Of a stretch of 64,000 nt of DNA, positions 26,647-35,601 are shown piece by piece. Position 1 is the stretch's first letter; each line of letters opens with the position of its first letter. The stretch is from NCBI GenBank assembly GCA_017528345.1, contig JAFXOX010000047.1, positions 1-64,000 of the forward strand. Reading direction: 5' to 3'. A program made the position numbers and the translations under genes. This DNA is from Desulfovibrio sp. (GTDB lineage Bacteria > Desulfobacterota > Desulfovibrionia > Desulfovibrionales > Desulfovibrionaceae). The notes below the pieces were generated by a model. That model ran no database searches. It saw only the letters and a list, made by a program, of their open reading frames with translations, and was not told the DNA's origin.

Positions 26647-28800
26647 ATGCATACTGCACCAACCAGCGCCGCGGATTATCATAACAGGATTGACGAAGCC
26701 CTGCACGACGACTTTCTCAGACGTACTCTGGATAAGTTCGCGGTGGAATACCGCAAGAGCCGCACAGATGTCTTTCAGGAAGTCGACGAACGCGGCCTGA
26801 TCAAACAAATCGCCGACGCCAAAGACTATGCCTGCCAGCATATGGACGAGCTCTATGCGCAGTTCAAAAGCGAAGCAGAAAAACGCGGCGTGCATGTCCA
26901 TTTGGCCAAAGACGCGGCAGAAGCCCGCATGATCATTGCGCGCATTGCCCGCCAAAGCAACGTCAAATACATTGTCAAATCCAAATCCATGACAGCCGAG
27001 GAAATCGAGCTCAATCCCGAACTCGAGCGTCAGGGCTTTGTAGTGGACGAAACTGACCTTGGCGAATGGATCATCCAGCTGCGCCATGAAGGTCCCTCGC
27101 ATATGGTCATGCCGGCCATTCACCTCTCCCGCTATCAGGTGGCCGACGTTTTCCAGAAAGCCACAGGTGAGGAGCAGGATCGCGAAGACATTCAGCGTCT
27201 CGTGAAAGTTGCCCGCGTGCAGTTGCGCCGCAAATTTATCAATGCCGACATGGGCATCAGCGGTGCCAACTTCGCTATTGCTGAAAACGGCGCCATTGCC
27301 ACCGTGACCAACGAAGGCAATGCCCGTATGGTGACAACGCTGCCGCGGGTGCATGTGGCCATTGCCGGTCTCGACAAACTCATCCCCTCACTTGATCAGG
27401 CTCTGACCACGCTTCTGGTTCTGCCCAGAAACGCCACGGCCCAGCGTCTGACCAGTTATGTGACCTGGATGTGCGGTGCCAATGAGTGCCAGTCGGCCAA
27501 AGGTGGCGTCAAGGAAATGCACGTGGTATTTCTGGACAACGGCCGCCGTGAAATTTCCAAAGACCCGCTTTTCAAGCAGATTTTCCGCTGCGTGCGCTGC
27601 GGCGCCTGCGCCAATGTCTGCCCGGTCTTCCGTCTGGTGGGCGGCCACAAGATGGGCTATATCTACATTGGTGCCATCGGCCTGATTCTCACCTATTTCT
27701 TCCATGGCAAAGACAAGGCCAAGTATCTCTGCCAGAACTGCATTGGCTGTGAATCCTGTGCCAATGTCTGTGCCGGCGGCATTGAACTTCCGCGCCTGAT
27801 CCGCGAAATCCGCAGCCGACTGACCGCTGAGGACGGAAGTGTCCCCGGAGCCCTGATGAGCGCGGCCATGAAGAACCGCAAGATCTTCCACTCCCTGCTC
27901 AAATTCGCCAGCTTCGCTCAAAAGCCCTTTACGGGTGGCACACAGTTCCAGCGTCATCTGCCTGCCATTTTCCTTGGCAAACACAGTTTTAAGGCTCTGC
28001 CGGCCATTGCCGACAAGGCCTTCAGAGACCGCTGGCCCTCCATTGCGCCCAAGGTGAGCAATCCTGTCATGCGCGTGGCCATTTTCGGTGGCTGCGCTCA
28101 GGACTTTGTCTATCCTGAAGAGCTCGAAGCTGCCGTCAAGATTCTGGGCGCGAAGAACGTGTCTGTGGAATACCCCATGGAGCAGACCTGCTGCGGACTG
28201 CCCCTGGAAATGATGGGACAGCGCGCGACCAGCAAGGATGTTGCCAAGCAGAACATCAATGCTTTCTACAATGGCAACTACGATTATGTGGTCACCCTCT
28301 GTGCCAGCTGTGCCTCCCATCTCAAGCACAGCTATCCCAAGCTCCTGGCTGATGATCCTGAAATGAGCCGCAAGGCCGAATTCTTCTCCGAAAAGGTTAT
28401 TGATTTCAGCTCCTTCATCCATGACAAGCTTAAGCTGACAGCCGATGACTTTGTGAACAACGGCGAAAAGATCACCTATCATGCTTCCTGCCACCTTTGC
28501 CGTGGTCTGCAGGTCAAGGAGGCCCCGCGCGAGCTGATCAAGGATGCCGGCGAATACATACCTTGTGCCGAAGAGGAAGTGTGCTGCGGTTTTGGTGGAA
28601 CCTATTCTGCCAAGTTCCCCGAAATTTCCGCCAAACTCCTCGAGAAGAAGCTGGACAATGTGGCCGCCACCGGCGCCACAACGCTTGTTGTGGACTGCCC
28701 CGGCTGTGTCATGCAGCTCAAGGGTGGTGCTGAAAAGCGCAAGATGGGTGTCACCGTCAAGCATATGAGCGAATTGCTTGCTGAACATCTCAAGAAGTAA
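26647..28800 (+). CDS. LutB-LutA fusion (L-lactate dehydrogenase complex)
   Basis: A 717-residue protein. The first part (to about 470) is LutB: a LUD domain with GISGANFAIAENGAIATVTNEGN, then two [4Fe-4S] motifs, CVRCGACANVCP near 315 and CIGCESCANVC near 365. The second part is LutA-like with two CCG motifs (TCCGLPLE near 514, CCGFGGTYS near 645). In most bacteria these are two genes; the fused form is known from Desulfovibrio. It oxidises L-lactate to pyruvate with LutC. A terminator follows. Confidence 0.92.
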   Translation: MHTAPTSAADYHNRIDEALHDDFLRRTLDKFAVEYRKSRTDVFQEVDERGLIKQIADAKDYACQHMDELYAQFKSEAEKRGVHVHLAKDAAEARMIIARIARQSNVKYIVKSKSMTAEEIELNPELERQGFVVDETDLGEWIIQLRHEGPSHMVMPAIHLSRYQVADVFQKATGEEQDREDIQRLVKVARVQLRRKFINADMGISGANFAIAENGAIATVTNEGNARMVTTLPRVHVAIAGLDKLIPSLDQALTTLLVLPRNATAQRLTSYVTWMCGANECQSAKGGVKEMHVVFLDNGRREISKDPLFKQIFRCVRCGACANVCPVFRLVGGHKMGYIYIGAIGLILTYFFHGKDKAKYLCQNCIGCESCANVCAGGIELPRLIREIRSRLTAEDGSVPGALMSAAMKNRKIFHSLLKFASFAQKPFTGGTQFQRHLPAIFLGKHSFKALPAIADKAFRDRWPSIAPKVSNPVMRVAIFGGCAQDFVYPEELEAAVKILGAKNVSVEYPMEQTCCGLPLEMMGQRATSKDVAKQNINAFYNGNYDYVVTLCASCASHLKHSYPKLLADDPEMSRKAEFFSEKVIDFSSFIHDKLKLTADDFVNNGEKITYHASCHLCRGLQVKEAPRELIKDAGEYIPCAEEEVCCGFGGTYSAKFPEISAKLLEKKLDNVAATGATTLVVDCPGCVMQLKGGAEKRKMGVTVKHMSELLAEHLKK

Positions 28801-28808
28801 TTGCTACC

Positions 28809-28844
28809 GGCTCACGGGATTCTTCCCGTGAGCCCTCTTTTCTT
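28809..28844 (+). terminator. Terminator between the lut genes and lctP
   Basis: A perfect 11-bp stem (28809-28819 with 28824-28834) closes TTCT and is followed by CTCTTTTCTT. It may reduce rather than stop transcription into the permease gene. Confidence 0.8.
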
Positions 28845-28902
28845 GCGTACATGATACTCTATAAAGTACATCGCCTGCACGCTGAAAGCGGAGTGGCTGC
28901 AA

Positions 28903-28914
28903 GCGAAATTTCGC
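28903..28914. promoter_or_regulatory. 12-bp palindrome upstream of lactate permease
   Basis: GCGAAATTTCGC is a perfect palindrome 37 bases before the lctP start. It may be an operator or, as RNA, a weak hairpin. No matching regulator is known to me. Confidence 0.25.
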
Positions 28915-28950
28915 GACCCAAACTTCCGCCATTCCCCTCAGGGAGGATTT

Positions 28951-30624
28951 ATGTCCATAGGCGTTCTCGCTTCGCTAGCGGTTTTGCCCATCCTTGTGGC
29001 ACTGATTCTGATGGTGGGCTTTCGTCAGCCCTCCACGCGTGCCATGCCGCTGGCCTTCTTGACTGGTGCGGCTCTTGCCATTTTAGTCTGGAAAATGCCC
29101 CTTGCCCATGTGGGAGCATTATTCCTTGAAGGTACTGTCAATGCCATCGGCGTCTTGATCATCGTCTTTGGTGCCATTCTCATTTACTACACCCTGCAGT
29201 CCAGCGGCGCCATGGAGACCATTCAGGCCGGTATGACGAAAGTTAGCCCTGACCGCCGCGTACAGGCCATCATTGTGGGCTACATGTTCGGAGCCTTTAT
29301 TGAAGGTGCCGCAGGCTTTGGTACTCCGGCAGCCCTGGCAGCTCCTCTGCTCCTGGGTCTTGGTTTTCCGCCCATCTGTGCAGCTGTTGTCTGTCTAGTC
29401 TTCAACTCCTTCCCTGTGACCTTCGGTGCTGTGGGTACTCCCATCATCGCAGGCTTCAAAAGTCTTGCCGTACCCGCCGGCGTTGCTGATCAGCAGGCCC
29501 TCTTTGCTCTGATCGGTCAGAACGTCACCCTGATGCACGGTGCCATGATCTTCATCCTGCCCATCTTCATGCTCGGCTTTATGACCCGTTTCTACGGCAA
29601 GAACAAGAGCTGGAGCGAAGGCTTTGCGGCGTGGAAGTACTGCATCATGGCCGGTCTGATCTTCGCTATTCCCTATTATGCTATCGCTTGGCTTGCCGGT
29701 CCTGAAGTACCCTCTCTGGTGGGTGGCCTGGTCGGTCTGGCCCTGCTTATCTCTCTGACCAAGAAGGGCATCTGCGTGCCTGAAGGCAATTGGCAGTTTG
29801 CTCCCCATGCCGAGTGGAAGCCTTCCTGGACAGGTCAGATTGCTGCTTCAGATGTGACCGAATACAAGGAACATATGAGCCAGTTCATGGCTTGGTTGCC
29901 CTATATCCTCTGCGGTGCCATCCTCGTGATCACCCGTGTGCCTGCCTTCGGTCTCAAGGGCCTCATGGCCGCCAACCCTGCAGCGACCTTTGCTCTGCCC
30001 CAGCTCGTTGAAGGCATCAAGGTCAATGCCTCCATCAACCTCCTCTGGTTGCCTGGCACAATTCCCTTTGTCCTGGTTGCGCTCTTAACCATTGCCCTGC
30101 ACGGTATGAACGGCGCTAAGGTTGCTGAGGCCTGGGGTACCACCTTTGCCAAGATGAAGGCTCCGACCATTGCTCTGATTGCAGCCGTGGCCCTTGTCTC
30201 CATCTTCAAGGGTTCTGCCCAGAACCCCGTGGGCTATGACTCCATGCCTCTGGCCATGGCTAAGGTCTGTGCCGCTGCCATGGGTAGTGCCTGGCCGGCC
30301 GTGGCTTCCTATATCGGCGGCCTTGGTGCCTTTATCACAGGCTCCAACACCGTGTCCGACATGCTCTTCGCCAACTTCCAGTGGGACGTGGCTCAGCAGC
30401 TGCAGTTTAACGTGAAGCAATCCATTGCTGTTATCGCAGCTCAGGGTGCCGGCGGCGCCATGGGTAATATGATCTGCGTGCACAATATCGTGGCTGCCTG
30501 CGCCGTTACGGGCCTCATTGGCCGTGAAGGTGATATCTTGAAGCAGACCATCTGGCCCTTCCTGCTCTACAGTATTCCTGTGGGCATTGTGGCTTCTATT
30601 CTCTGCTTCAGCGTCTATGCCTAA
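28951..30624 (+). CDS. lctP: L-lactate permease
   Basis: A 557-residue membrane protein with about a dozen hydrophobic helices and the LctP-family blocks [30 protein letters not shown], and near the C-terminus [13 protein letters not shown] and [16 protein letters not shown]. It imports lactate with protons for the oxidation genes just upstream. AGGGAGG precedes ATG 28951. A strong terminator follows. Confidence 0.95.
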   Translation: MSIGVLASLAVLPILVALILMVGFRQPSTRAMPLAFLTGAALAILVWKMPLAHVGALFLEGTVNAIGVLIIVFGAILIYYTLQSSGAMETIQAGMTKVSPDRRVQAIIVGYMFGAFIEGAAGFGTPAALAAPLLLGLGFPPICAAVVCLVFNSFPVTFGAVGTPIIAGFKSLAVPAGVADQQALFALIGQNVTLMHGAMIFILPIFMLGFMTRFYGKNKSWSEGFAAWKYCIMAGLIFAIPYYAIAWLAGPEVPSLVGGLVGLALLISLTKKGICVPEGNWQFAPHAEWKPSWTGQIAASDVTEYKEHMSQFMAWLPYILCGAILVITRVPAFGLKGLMAANPAATFALPQLVEGIKVNASINLLWLPGTIPFVLVALLTIALHGMNGAKVAEAWGTTFAKMKAPTIALIAAVALVSIFKGSAQNPVGYDSMPLAMAKVCAAAMGSAWPAVASYIGGLGAFITGSNTVSDMLFANFQWDVAQQLQFNVKQSIAVIAAQGAGGAMGNMICVHNIVAACAVTGLIGREGDILKQTIWPFLLYSIPVGIVASILCFSVYA

Positions 30625-30645
30625 GCTTCGACGCCATTGATTTCT

Positions 30646-30673
30646 GGGCGGGACTTGTCCCGCCCTTTTTTTT
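30646..30673 (+). terminator. Intrinsic terminator after lctP
   Basis: GGGCGGGA (30646-30653) pairs with TCCCGCCC (30658-30665) over CTTG, followed by eight T. Confidence 0.93.
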
Positions 30674-30744
30674 GCCTGAATCTGATAATTAGCGACTCTT
30701 GACGTTGGCTCACGTCCCAACGAAAAAAAGTGCCCAAGCGCTGC

Positions 30745-30773
30745 TTGTTGAATTTGCAAAAAAGTGCTATAGA
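30745..30773 (+). promoter_or_regulatory. Possible promoter of the PilZ-like gene
   Basis: TTGTTG (30745-30750) and TATAGA (30768-30773), 17 bases apart. The -35 match is weak. The ATG is at 30833. Confidence 0.35.
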
Positions 30774-30832
30774 TTGAACTATCGCTAGAAAATCTCTGAC
30801 ACAAGCGGCCAAGACATTTCACTTTTTCTGCC

Positions 30833-31735
30833 ATGAATGCCGAATCCTCCCAAGACCTTTTTTCCATGTGGAGACCATCCAGTCTTCCCGTGCTTGAGCA
30901 GGTGTACAACAACAGAATTCCCCTGACTCTGATCTTATCTCACGGTTTCAGTGGAAAATCCCTAGCTGTGCAACTTAAGGGGGTTATCTGTAAGATCGCC
31001 GGCAATGTCGTGCGCTTTGGCATAGAAAGTCAAAAAACCATCCCTACAACAGCTCCTGCCAAACTTGCTCAGGGTCAGGTCGTCGCCGATGTCTTTTTCA
31101 ATATGAGCCTGCAAAAGCCAGGCGGTATTGTTGAACCCATGGGCTATAACGGCGAAGCAAGCATCCTCAGCACCACCACGGATTCCGAAGGAAAACCCAC
31201 AGAACTGCTGCTGCGTTTTGGGCATGCCTTCAATACCAGACGCATGCGCCGTGATGAGCGCTATGACTGGAGAGATGACATTCCAGCCACCCTTGGCCTC
31301 GATCTCCTCAATGGCATTCCGCAGACACGTCTGGAACTCAAAACCATTCTCAGCAACTGCGTCACCAACAATAAAATTTTCCAGTTTTCCCTCCTCAATA
31401 TCTCTGCTGGCGGCGTCTGTATCAAAATCCCTCCACATGCTACCAAAAGTGCCTCAAGCGCCATCTTCTTTTTCCTCCTGTCACTCAAGACAGAGGGACA
31501 AAAAAATGTCCCCTTCTTTTTGCTTGGCAAGAAACTTGGCCTGCACTACACACAGAAAGATAAAGAAGCTGACGGTTTCCGCATGCAGTTCACCCATGAG
31601 CTTGACTGGATCCACAGTCAGGCAAAACTGCTGTGGCGAGACATTGAAAAAACAGGCTCTGCGAACTTGCGTTCAACCCTTGCTTTCCTCATGAGCACGC
31701 AAAAATCCCAGGTTTTGCCGGCCACAAAGGCCTAG
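30833..31735 (+). CDS. PilZ-domain-like protein
   Basis: A 300-residue soluble protein. In the second half an Arg-rich RRMRRDERYDW segment (RxxxR, near residue 135-142) and NISAGGVCI (D/NxSxxG, near 190) match the two c-di-GMP-binding motifs of PilZ domains at a plausible spacing. The N-terminal half could be a YcgR-like flanking domain, but similarity is weak. If correct, it reads c-di-GMP levels, perhaps for motility or attachment. No ribosome site is obvious. Confidence 0.55.
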   Translation: MNAESSQDLFSMWRPSSLPVLEQVYNNRIPLTLILSHGFSGKSLAVQLKGVICKIAGNVVRFGIESQKTIPTTAPAKLAQGQVVADVFFNMSLQKPGGIVEPMGYNGEASILSTTTDSEGKPTELLLRFGHAFNTRRMRRDERYDWRDDIPATLGLDLLNGIPQTRLELKTILSNCVTNNKIFQFSLLNISAGGVCIKIPPHATKSASSAIFFFLLSLKTEGQKNVPFFLLGKKLGLHYTQKDKEADGFRMQFTHELDWIHSQAKLLWRDIEKTGSANLRSTLAFLMSTQKSQVLPATKA

Positions 31736-31779
31736 GCCCCTCTTCACATATTTACATTCCTCTATCGACGTTATACAGC

Positions 31780-31815
31780 GCAAAAAAGCCGCCCGGTTCT
31801 GGGCGGCTTTTTTGC
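31780..31815. terminator. Bidirectional terminator between convergent genes
   Basis: A perfect 15-bp stem (31780-31794 with 31801-31815) closes GGTTCT. An A-run on one side and T-run on the other let it serve both the PilZ-like gene and the minus-strand gene ending at 31833. Confidence 0.93.
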
Positions 31816-31832
31816 TGCAAACAAAGAAAATC

Positions 31833-32273
31833 TTACTTTGCGTCCTTAAACGAATCCATAATCTTGGTCATCGTCGCTTCATCAGGGCCCGCCAAGATAA
31901 CAGTGCAGAATTTGTCGCCATCGACGATGACCAGGATCTTCATCTTGACGCCATCAACTTCGGCTTCCAGAAGTGTCTGGGTGGCATCAAGATCCTCGGT
32001 TGAGAGAATTTTTCCACCCAATTTCTGTCCAATAAGCTTGGCCAGTTCAGAGGCAGATTTGCCGCCGTTTTTTGCGACTTGAATGCTGAACGATGATTTC
32101 TGATCAGGAGAAATCACCTGGCAGCCACCATCGTTGGGTGTGGCTTTCCAGCCATCCGGCACGGTAATAGTGAACCTGGAAAAATCTGGGCCAAAAGTCT
32201 GATCCCCAGCAAAAGCTGGAGCAGCCAAAGCGAGACAAGCGACAAAACAACATGCGGAGATGAACTTTCTCAT
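31833..32273 (-). CDS. Secreted PsbP/DcrB-like hypothetical protein
   Basis: A 146-residue protein with a clear signal peptide ending AAPAFA-G (about residue 22). The mature part (FTITVPDGWKATPNDGG, then SPDQKSSFSIQVAKNGGKS) resembles the PsbP/DcrB-like fold of small periplasmic proteins. The function is unknown. AAAGGAG precedes the start chosen at 32273; a longer frame upstream lacks a signal at its start. Confidence 0.65.
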   Translation of the reverse strand: MRKFISACCFVACLALAAPAFAGDQTFGPDFSRFTITVPDGWKATPNDGGCQVISPDQKSSFSIQVAKNGGKSASELAKLIGQKLGGKILSTEDLDATQTLLEAEVDGVKMKILVIVDGDKFCTVILAGPDEATMTKIMDSFKDAK

Positions 32274-32416
32274 GGGATTTCTCCTTTTGGTGAAAAACAT
32301 CTTTGGCCAACGACAAAAAGACGAAAGCGAAAATTGTGGGCAACACAAAAATGGCTGCACGCAACGAAGATCTCTCGCCTTTGTCTGAACCTCAAAAAAG
32401 CGGCACGCGCTGAGAT

Positions 32417-34066
32417 CTATGCGCCCTTGTGCAGGAGATCATCCATAAATTTCAAAGCATCCTTCTGCAATGCCTCAAGCTCTTTCTGACCCTTGAAGGA
32501 TTCCGTGTAAAGCTTGCAGATGGCTTCTGTACCTGAAGGCCGCACAGCAAACCAACCATCCGGGCTTGTCACCTTGACGCCGCCAATGGCAGCGTTATTG
32601 CCCGAGGCATGGGTTTCCACAGAGACAATGGGGGCCCCTGCAAGCGTCTTCATGGTCACAGAATCCTTGGAGAGCGATTTCAAAAGCTTCTTGGTTGCCG
32701 TATCGCAAGGGGCATCCAGACGCTGATAGTGGGGTTCTCCAAGCTCACGGGTCAGCTGCGTATAGATTTCCGAAGGCGAACGATCCTCCTTGGCCATCAT
32801 CTCACAGGCAAGCATGCAGAGCAGTGGCCCATCCTTATCTGTGCTCCAGACAGAGCCGTCAAAACAAAGGAAACTTGCGCCAGCACTTTCCTCGCATCCC
32901 ATACCGCAGCGACCGTCATGCAGATACGGCACAAACCATTTAAAGCCAACAGGCACTTCAATCACAGGCCTTTTCAGCAGAGCCGCCACTCTGTCAATGA
33001 GGCCTGTTGTCACAAGGGTTTTGCCGATCCCGCAACTGGCAGGCCACTGCGTTCTGGTTCGAAAGAGATACCAGGCAACGGCTGAAAGATAGTGATTGGG
33101 ATTCATCAAGCCGCTCTTCGTGACAATACCGTGACGGTCAGAATCAGGATCACAGGCAAAAGCCAGGTCAAAGGAGTCCTTCATTTTCAAAAGACCGCTC
33201 ATGGCATAGGGCGAAGAGCAGTCCATACGAATTTTGCCGTCTTTGTCACAGGGCACAAAGCGGAACGTGGGATCCACCTCGTGATTGACAATGGTCAGAT
33301 CGAGACCGAAGCGATCGGCAATATCCTCAAAGAAGGCCAGACTTGCACCACCTAAGGGATCAACGCCCAGATGCAGGCCTGAGCTTTTGATGCTCTCCAT
33401 GTCCACGGCCTTGGGCAGATCGGCGCAGTACTGCGCCACAAAATCGTGCTCAGCCACAAACTTGGATTTTCTGGCTGCGGTGAGATTTGTGATCTTCACC
33501 TTGCGATTGTCGTCTTTAAGGTAGGTATTGGCACGCTCCTCTATCCAGGCCGTCACATCGGTATCAGCCGGACCTCCATGGGGAGGATTATACTTAAAGC
33601 CTCCGTCCTGTGGCGGATTATGAGATGGCGTGATGACGATTCCGTCAGCCAATCCTTCCGTGCGCCCGGCATTCCAAGAGAGAATGGCATGTGAAATGGC
33701 AGGCGTGGTTGTATAGGCATTGTGAGAGGCCACTCGCACCTCTACCTCATTGGCCACAAGAACTTCCAAAGCCGAGCGAAAGGCCGCTTCAGAAAGGGCA
33801 TGGGTGTCTCCACCCATATAGAGAGGGCCTGTGATGCCCTGTTTCCGGCGGTAGTCGCAGACCGCCTGGGTAATGGCATAGACATGCTCTTCATTAAAGG
33901 TATGCAAAAAAGAGTTGCCACGATGACCAGAAGTACCAAAGGAGACCAGCTGCTCTGAATTTTCCGTATCCGGAAATTCCGTATAATAGGCAGCCATCAG
34001 TCGAGGAAGCGAGACAAGGGTTTCCGGGGCCGGAAGCTGGCCGGCATTACTGTGAACAACCGCCAT
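32417..34066 (-). CDS. pgm: Phosphoglucomutase (alpha-D-glucose phosphate-specific)
   Basis: A 549-residue enzyme interconverting glucose 1- and 6-phosphate. It has the N-terminal SFGTSGHRG, the catalytic phosphoserine loop TPSHNPPQDGG, the metal-binding DPDSDRHG, the sugar-binding EESAGASFL and the phosphate-binding RPSGTEA. The length is as usual for the bacterial Pgm group. GAGAGG precedes the ATG. It supports glycogen and CDP-glucose synthesis, both represented in this window. Confidence 0.96.
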   Translation of the reverse strand: MAVVHSNAGQLPAPETLVSLPRLMAAYYTEFPDTENSEQLVSFGTSGHRGNSFLHTFNEEHVYAITQAVCDYRRKQGITGPLYMGGDTHALSEAAFRSALEVLVANEVEVRVASHNAYTTTPAISHAILSWNAGRTEGLADGIVITPSHNPPQDGGFKYNPPHGGPADTDVTAWIEERANTYLKDDNRKVKITNLTAARKSKFVAEHDFVAQYCADLPKAVDMESIKSSGLHLGVDPLGGASLAFFEDIADRFGLDLTIVNHEVDPTFRFVPCDKDGKIRMDCSSPYAMSGLLKMKDSFDLAFACDPDSDRHGIVTKSGLMNPNHYLSAVAWYLFRTRTQWPASCGIGKTLVTTGLIDRVAALLKRPVIEVPVGFKWFVPYLHDGRCGMGCEESAGASFLCFDGSVWSTDKDGPLLCMLACEMMAKEDRSPSEIYTQLTRELGEPHYQRLDAPCDTATKKLLKSLSKDSVTMKTLAGAPIVSVETHASGNNAAIGGVKVTSPDGWFAVRPSGTEAICKLYTESFKGQKELEALQKDALKFMDDLLHKGA

Positions 34067-34083
34067 AATGAACCTCTCTTGGG

Positions 34084-34117
34084 AAAGAAAAGGCCGGAGC
34101 GCATGAGCACTCCGGCC
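34084..34117 (-). terminator. Intrinsic terminator after htrA (minus strand)
   Basis: An 11-bp stem (34107-34117 with 34092-34102, one T-G pair) closes a TCAT loop and, on the minus strand, is followed by TTTTCTTT. Confidence 0.88.
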
Positions 34118-34126
34118 GTCACAGAC

Positions 34127-35557
34127 TTATTTCTTCAACTGCAGAGTTCTAAAGAAGGTTGAGTTTCCGCGCTTTATCTTGAGCGCCAAAGCCCCTCGTG
34201 GGACGCCCTGCTCCTTGATGATCTTGGAAAGCGTCTTCACATCACCCACAGGCTGCATATTGGCCTGCAGGATAATATCACCAGCTCTCAGATCCGCATC
34301 CTGAGCCGCATGGTCACTTTCAACGGAGGTGATCATCAGGCCTTCACCGGCCGGCACCGTGTGCTGCCTGCGCTCATTGGCCGTCAGTGGCCGTACCGAA
34401 AGACCAAGCTGCTCAATGTCACTCTGGCCTCCGCCGCGATGATTTGGCGATTCTCCGCGCTGCTGCGAGACCGAACGCTCACCCAAAAGCACCTTGACCT
34501 CATGGGTCTGGCCATTGCGCCAGAGGGAGAGACTCACCGTGCTGCCAGGAGCCTTACCGGCAATGGTGCGCAGAAGATCCGAGGTATTTTCCACGGCCTT
34601 GCCGTCCACACTCATGATCACATCACCATCCTGCATGCCGGCTTTCTGGGCAGGCTCACCAGGCATGACCTGGCTGACCAGAGCGCCCTTGGGCTCTTTG
34701 AGACCCAGCGCCTTGGCCATATCCTCATCGACTTCCTGAATCTGCACGCCAAGCCAGCCGCGGCTGACTTTGCGGCCCTGACGGATATCCTCGATAATAC
34801 GAGAAGCCATGGTGCTTGGGATAGCAAAACCAATGCCCTGACCGCTGGCGATGATAGCCGTATTGATGCCGATGACGCGGCCTTCCATATTCAGCAGGGG
34901 GCCTCCGCTATTGCCGGGATTGATGGAGGCATCGGTCTGCAGGAAATTGTCAAAAGGCCCGGATTTAATATCACGACCCTTGGCTGAGAGAATGCCGGCC
35001 GTGACCGTATGGTCCAAACCAAAGGGATTGCCGATGGCCAGGAGCCATTCTCCGACCTTAAGCGCGTCGGAATTGCCAAATTCCAGGTAAGGCAGCGTTC
35101 GTGTGGAGGTGATCTTCAGCAACGCAAGGTCAGTTTCTTCATCAGCACCGATCAGCTCAGCCTTGCGCGTTTCCTCACGGCCCTTGCCATTGTCCAGCGT
35201 CACCGTGATGCTGTCGGCATCGGCCACGACGTGATTGTTGGTGACAATATAGCCATCAGAGGAAATCAGAAAACCTGAACCCAAAGATTTCTGGGAACGT
35301 TGCGGTGCCCGTCTGCGATGCTGCCTGTCCTGACCTTCAAAGCCAAAAAAGCGCTCAAAACCGGGCGGAAGATTGCGGAACATCTCCCCAAAGAAGTCCT
35401 CAGGACCGGAACTGGATGTTTTGCGCTCGGTACCAATATTGACCACTGCCGGTCCGCATTTTTCAGCAAGGGCACTGAAATCAGCGGGTCCGGCCCAGAG
35501 ACTTTCTGCCATGGAAAGCAGCATAAGCCCCAAAAGACAAGAGAAAAGACGTTTCAT
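34127..35557 (-). CDS. degP: Periplasmic serine protease HtrA/DegP
   Basis: A 476-residue protein with a signal peptide (about 1-22), a trypsin-like domain with His109 (NNHVV), Asp143 (TDLALL) and Ser217 (GNSGGP), and two PDZ domains (about 280-370 and 395-470). It degrades and refolds misfolded envelope proteins. GAGGAA precedes the start at 35557; the longer frame adds no signal. It follows the S1-domain gene by 44 bases on the same strand and ends at a terminator, so the two form an operon. Confidence 0.95.
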   Translation of the reverse strand: MKRLFSCLLGLMLLSMAESLWAGPADFSALAEKCGPAVVNIGTERKTSSSGPEDFFGEMFRNLPPGFERFFGFEGQDRQHRRRAPQRSQKSLGSGFLISSDGYIVTNNHVVADADSITVTLDNGKGREETRKAELIGADEETDLALLKITSTRTLPYLEFGNSDALKVGEWLLAIGNPFGLDHTVTAGILSAKGRDIKSGPFDNFLQTDASINPGNSGGPLLNMEGRVIGINTAIIASGQGIGFAIPSTMASRIIEDIRQGRKVSRGWLGVQIQEVDEDMAKALGLKEPKGALVSQVMPGEPAQKAGMQDGDVIMSVDGKAVENTSDLLRTIAGKAPGSTVSLSLWRNGQTHEVKVLLGERSVSQQRGESPNHRGGGQSDIEQLGLSVRPLTANERRQHTVPAGEGLMITSVESDHAAQDADLRAGDIILQANMQPVGDVKTLSKIIKEQGVPRGALALKIKRGNSTFFRTLQLKK

Positions 35558-35601
35558 AGCATATTCCTCAGGCAGGCAAAATGCCCGCCTTCTGCACATC
35601 A

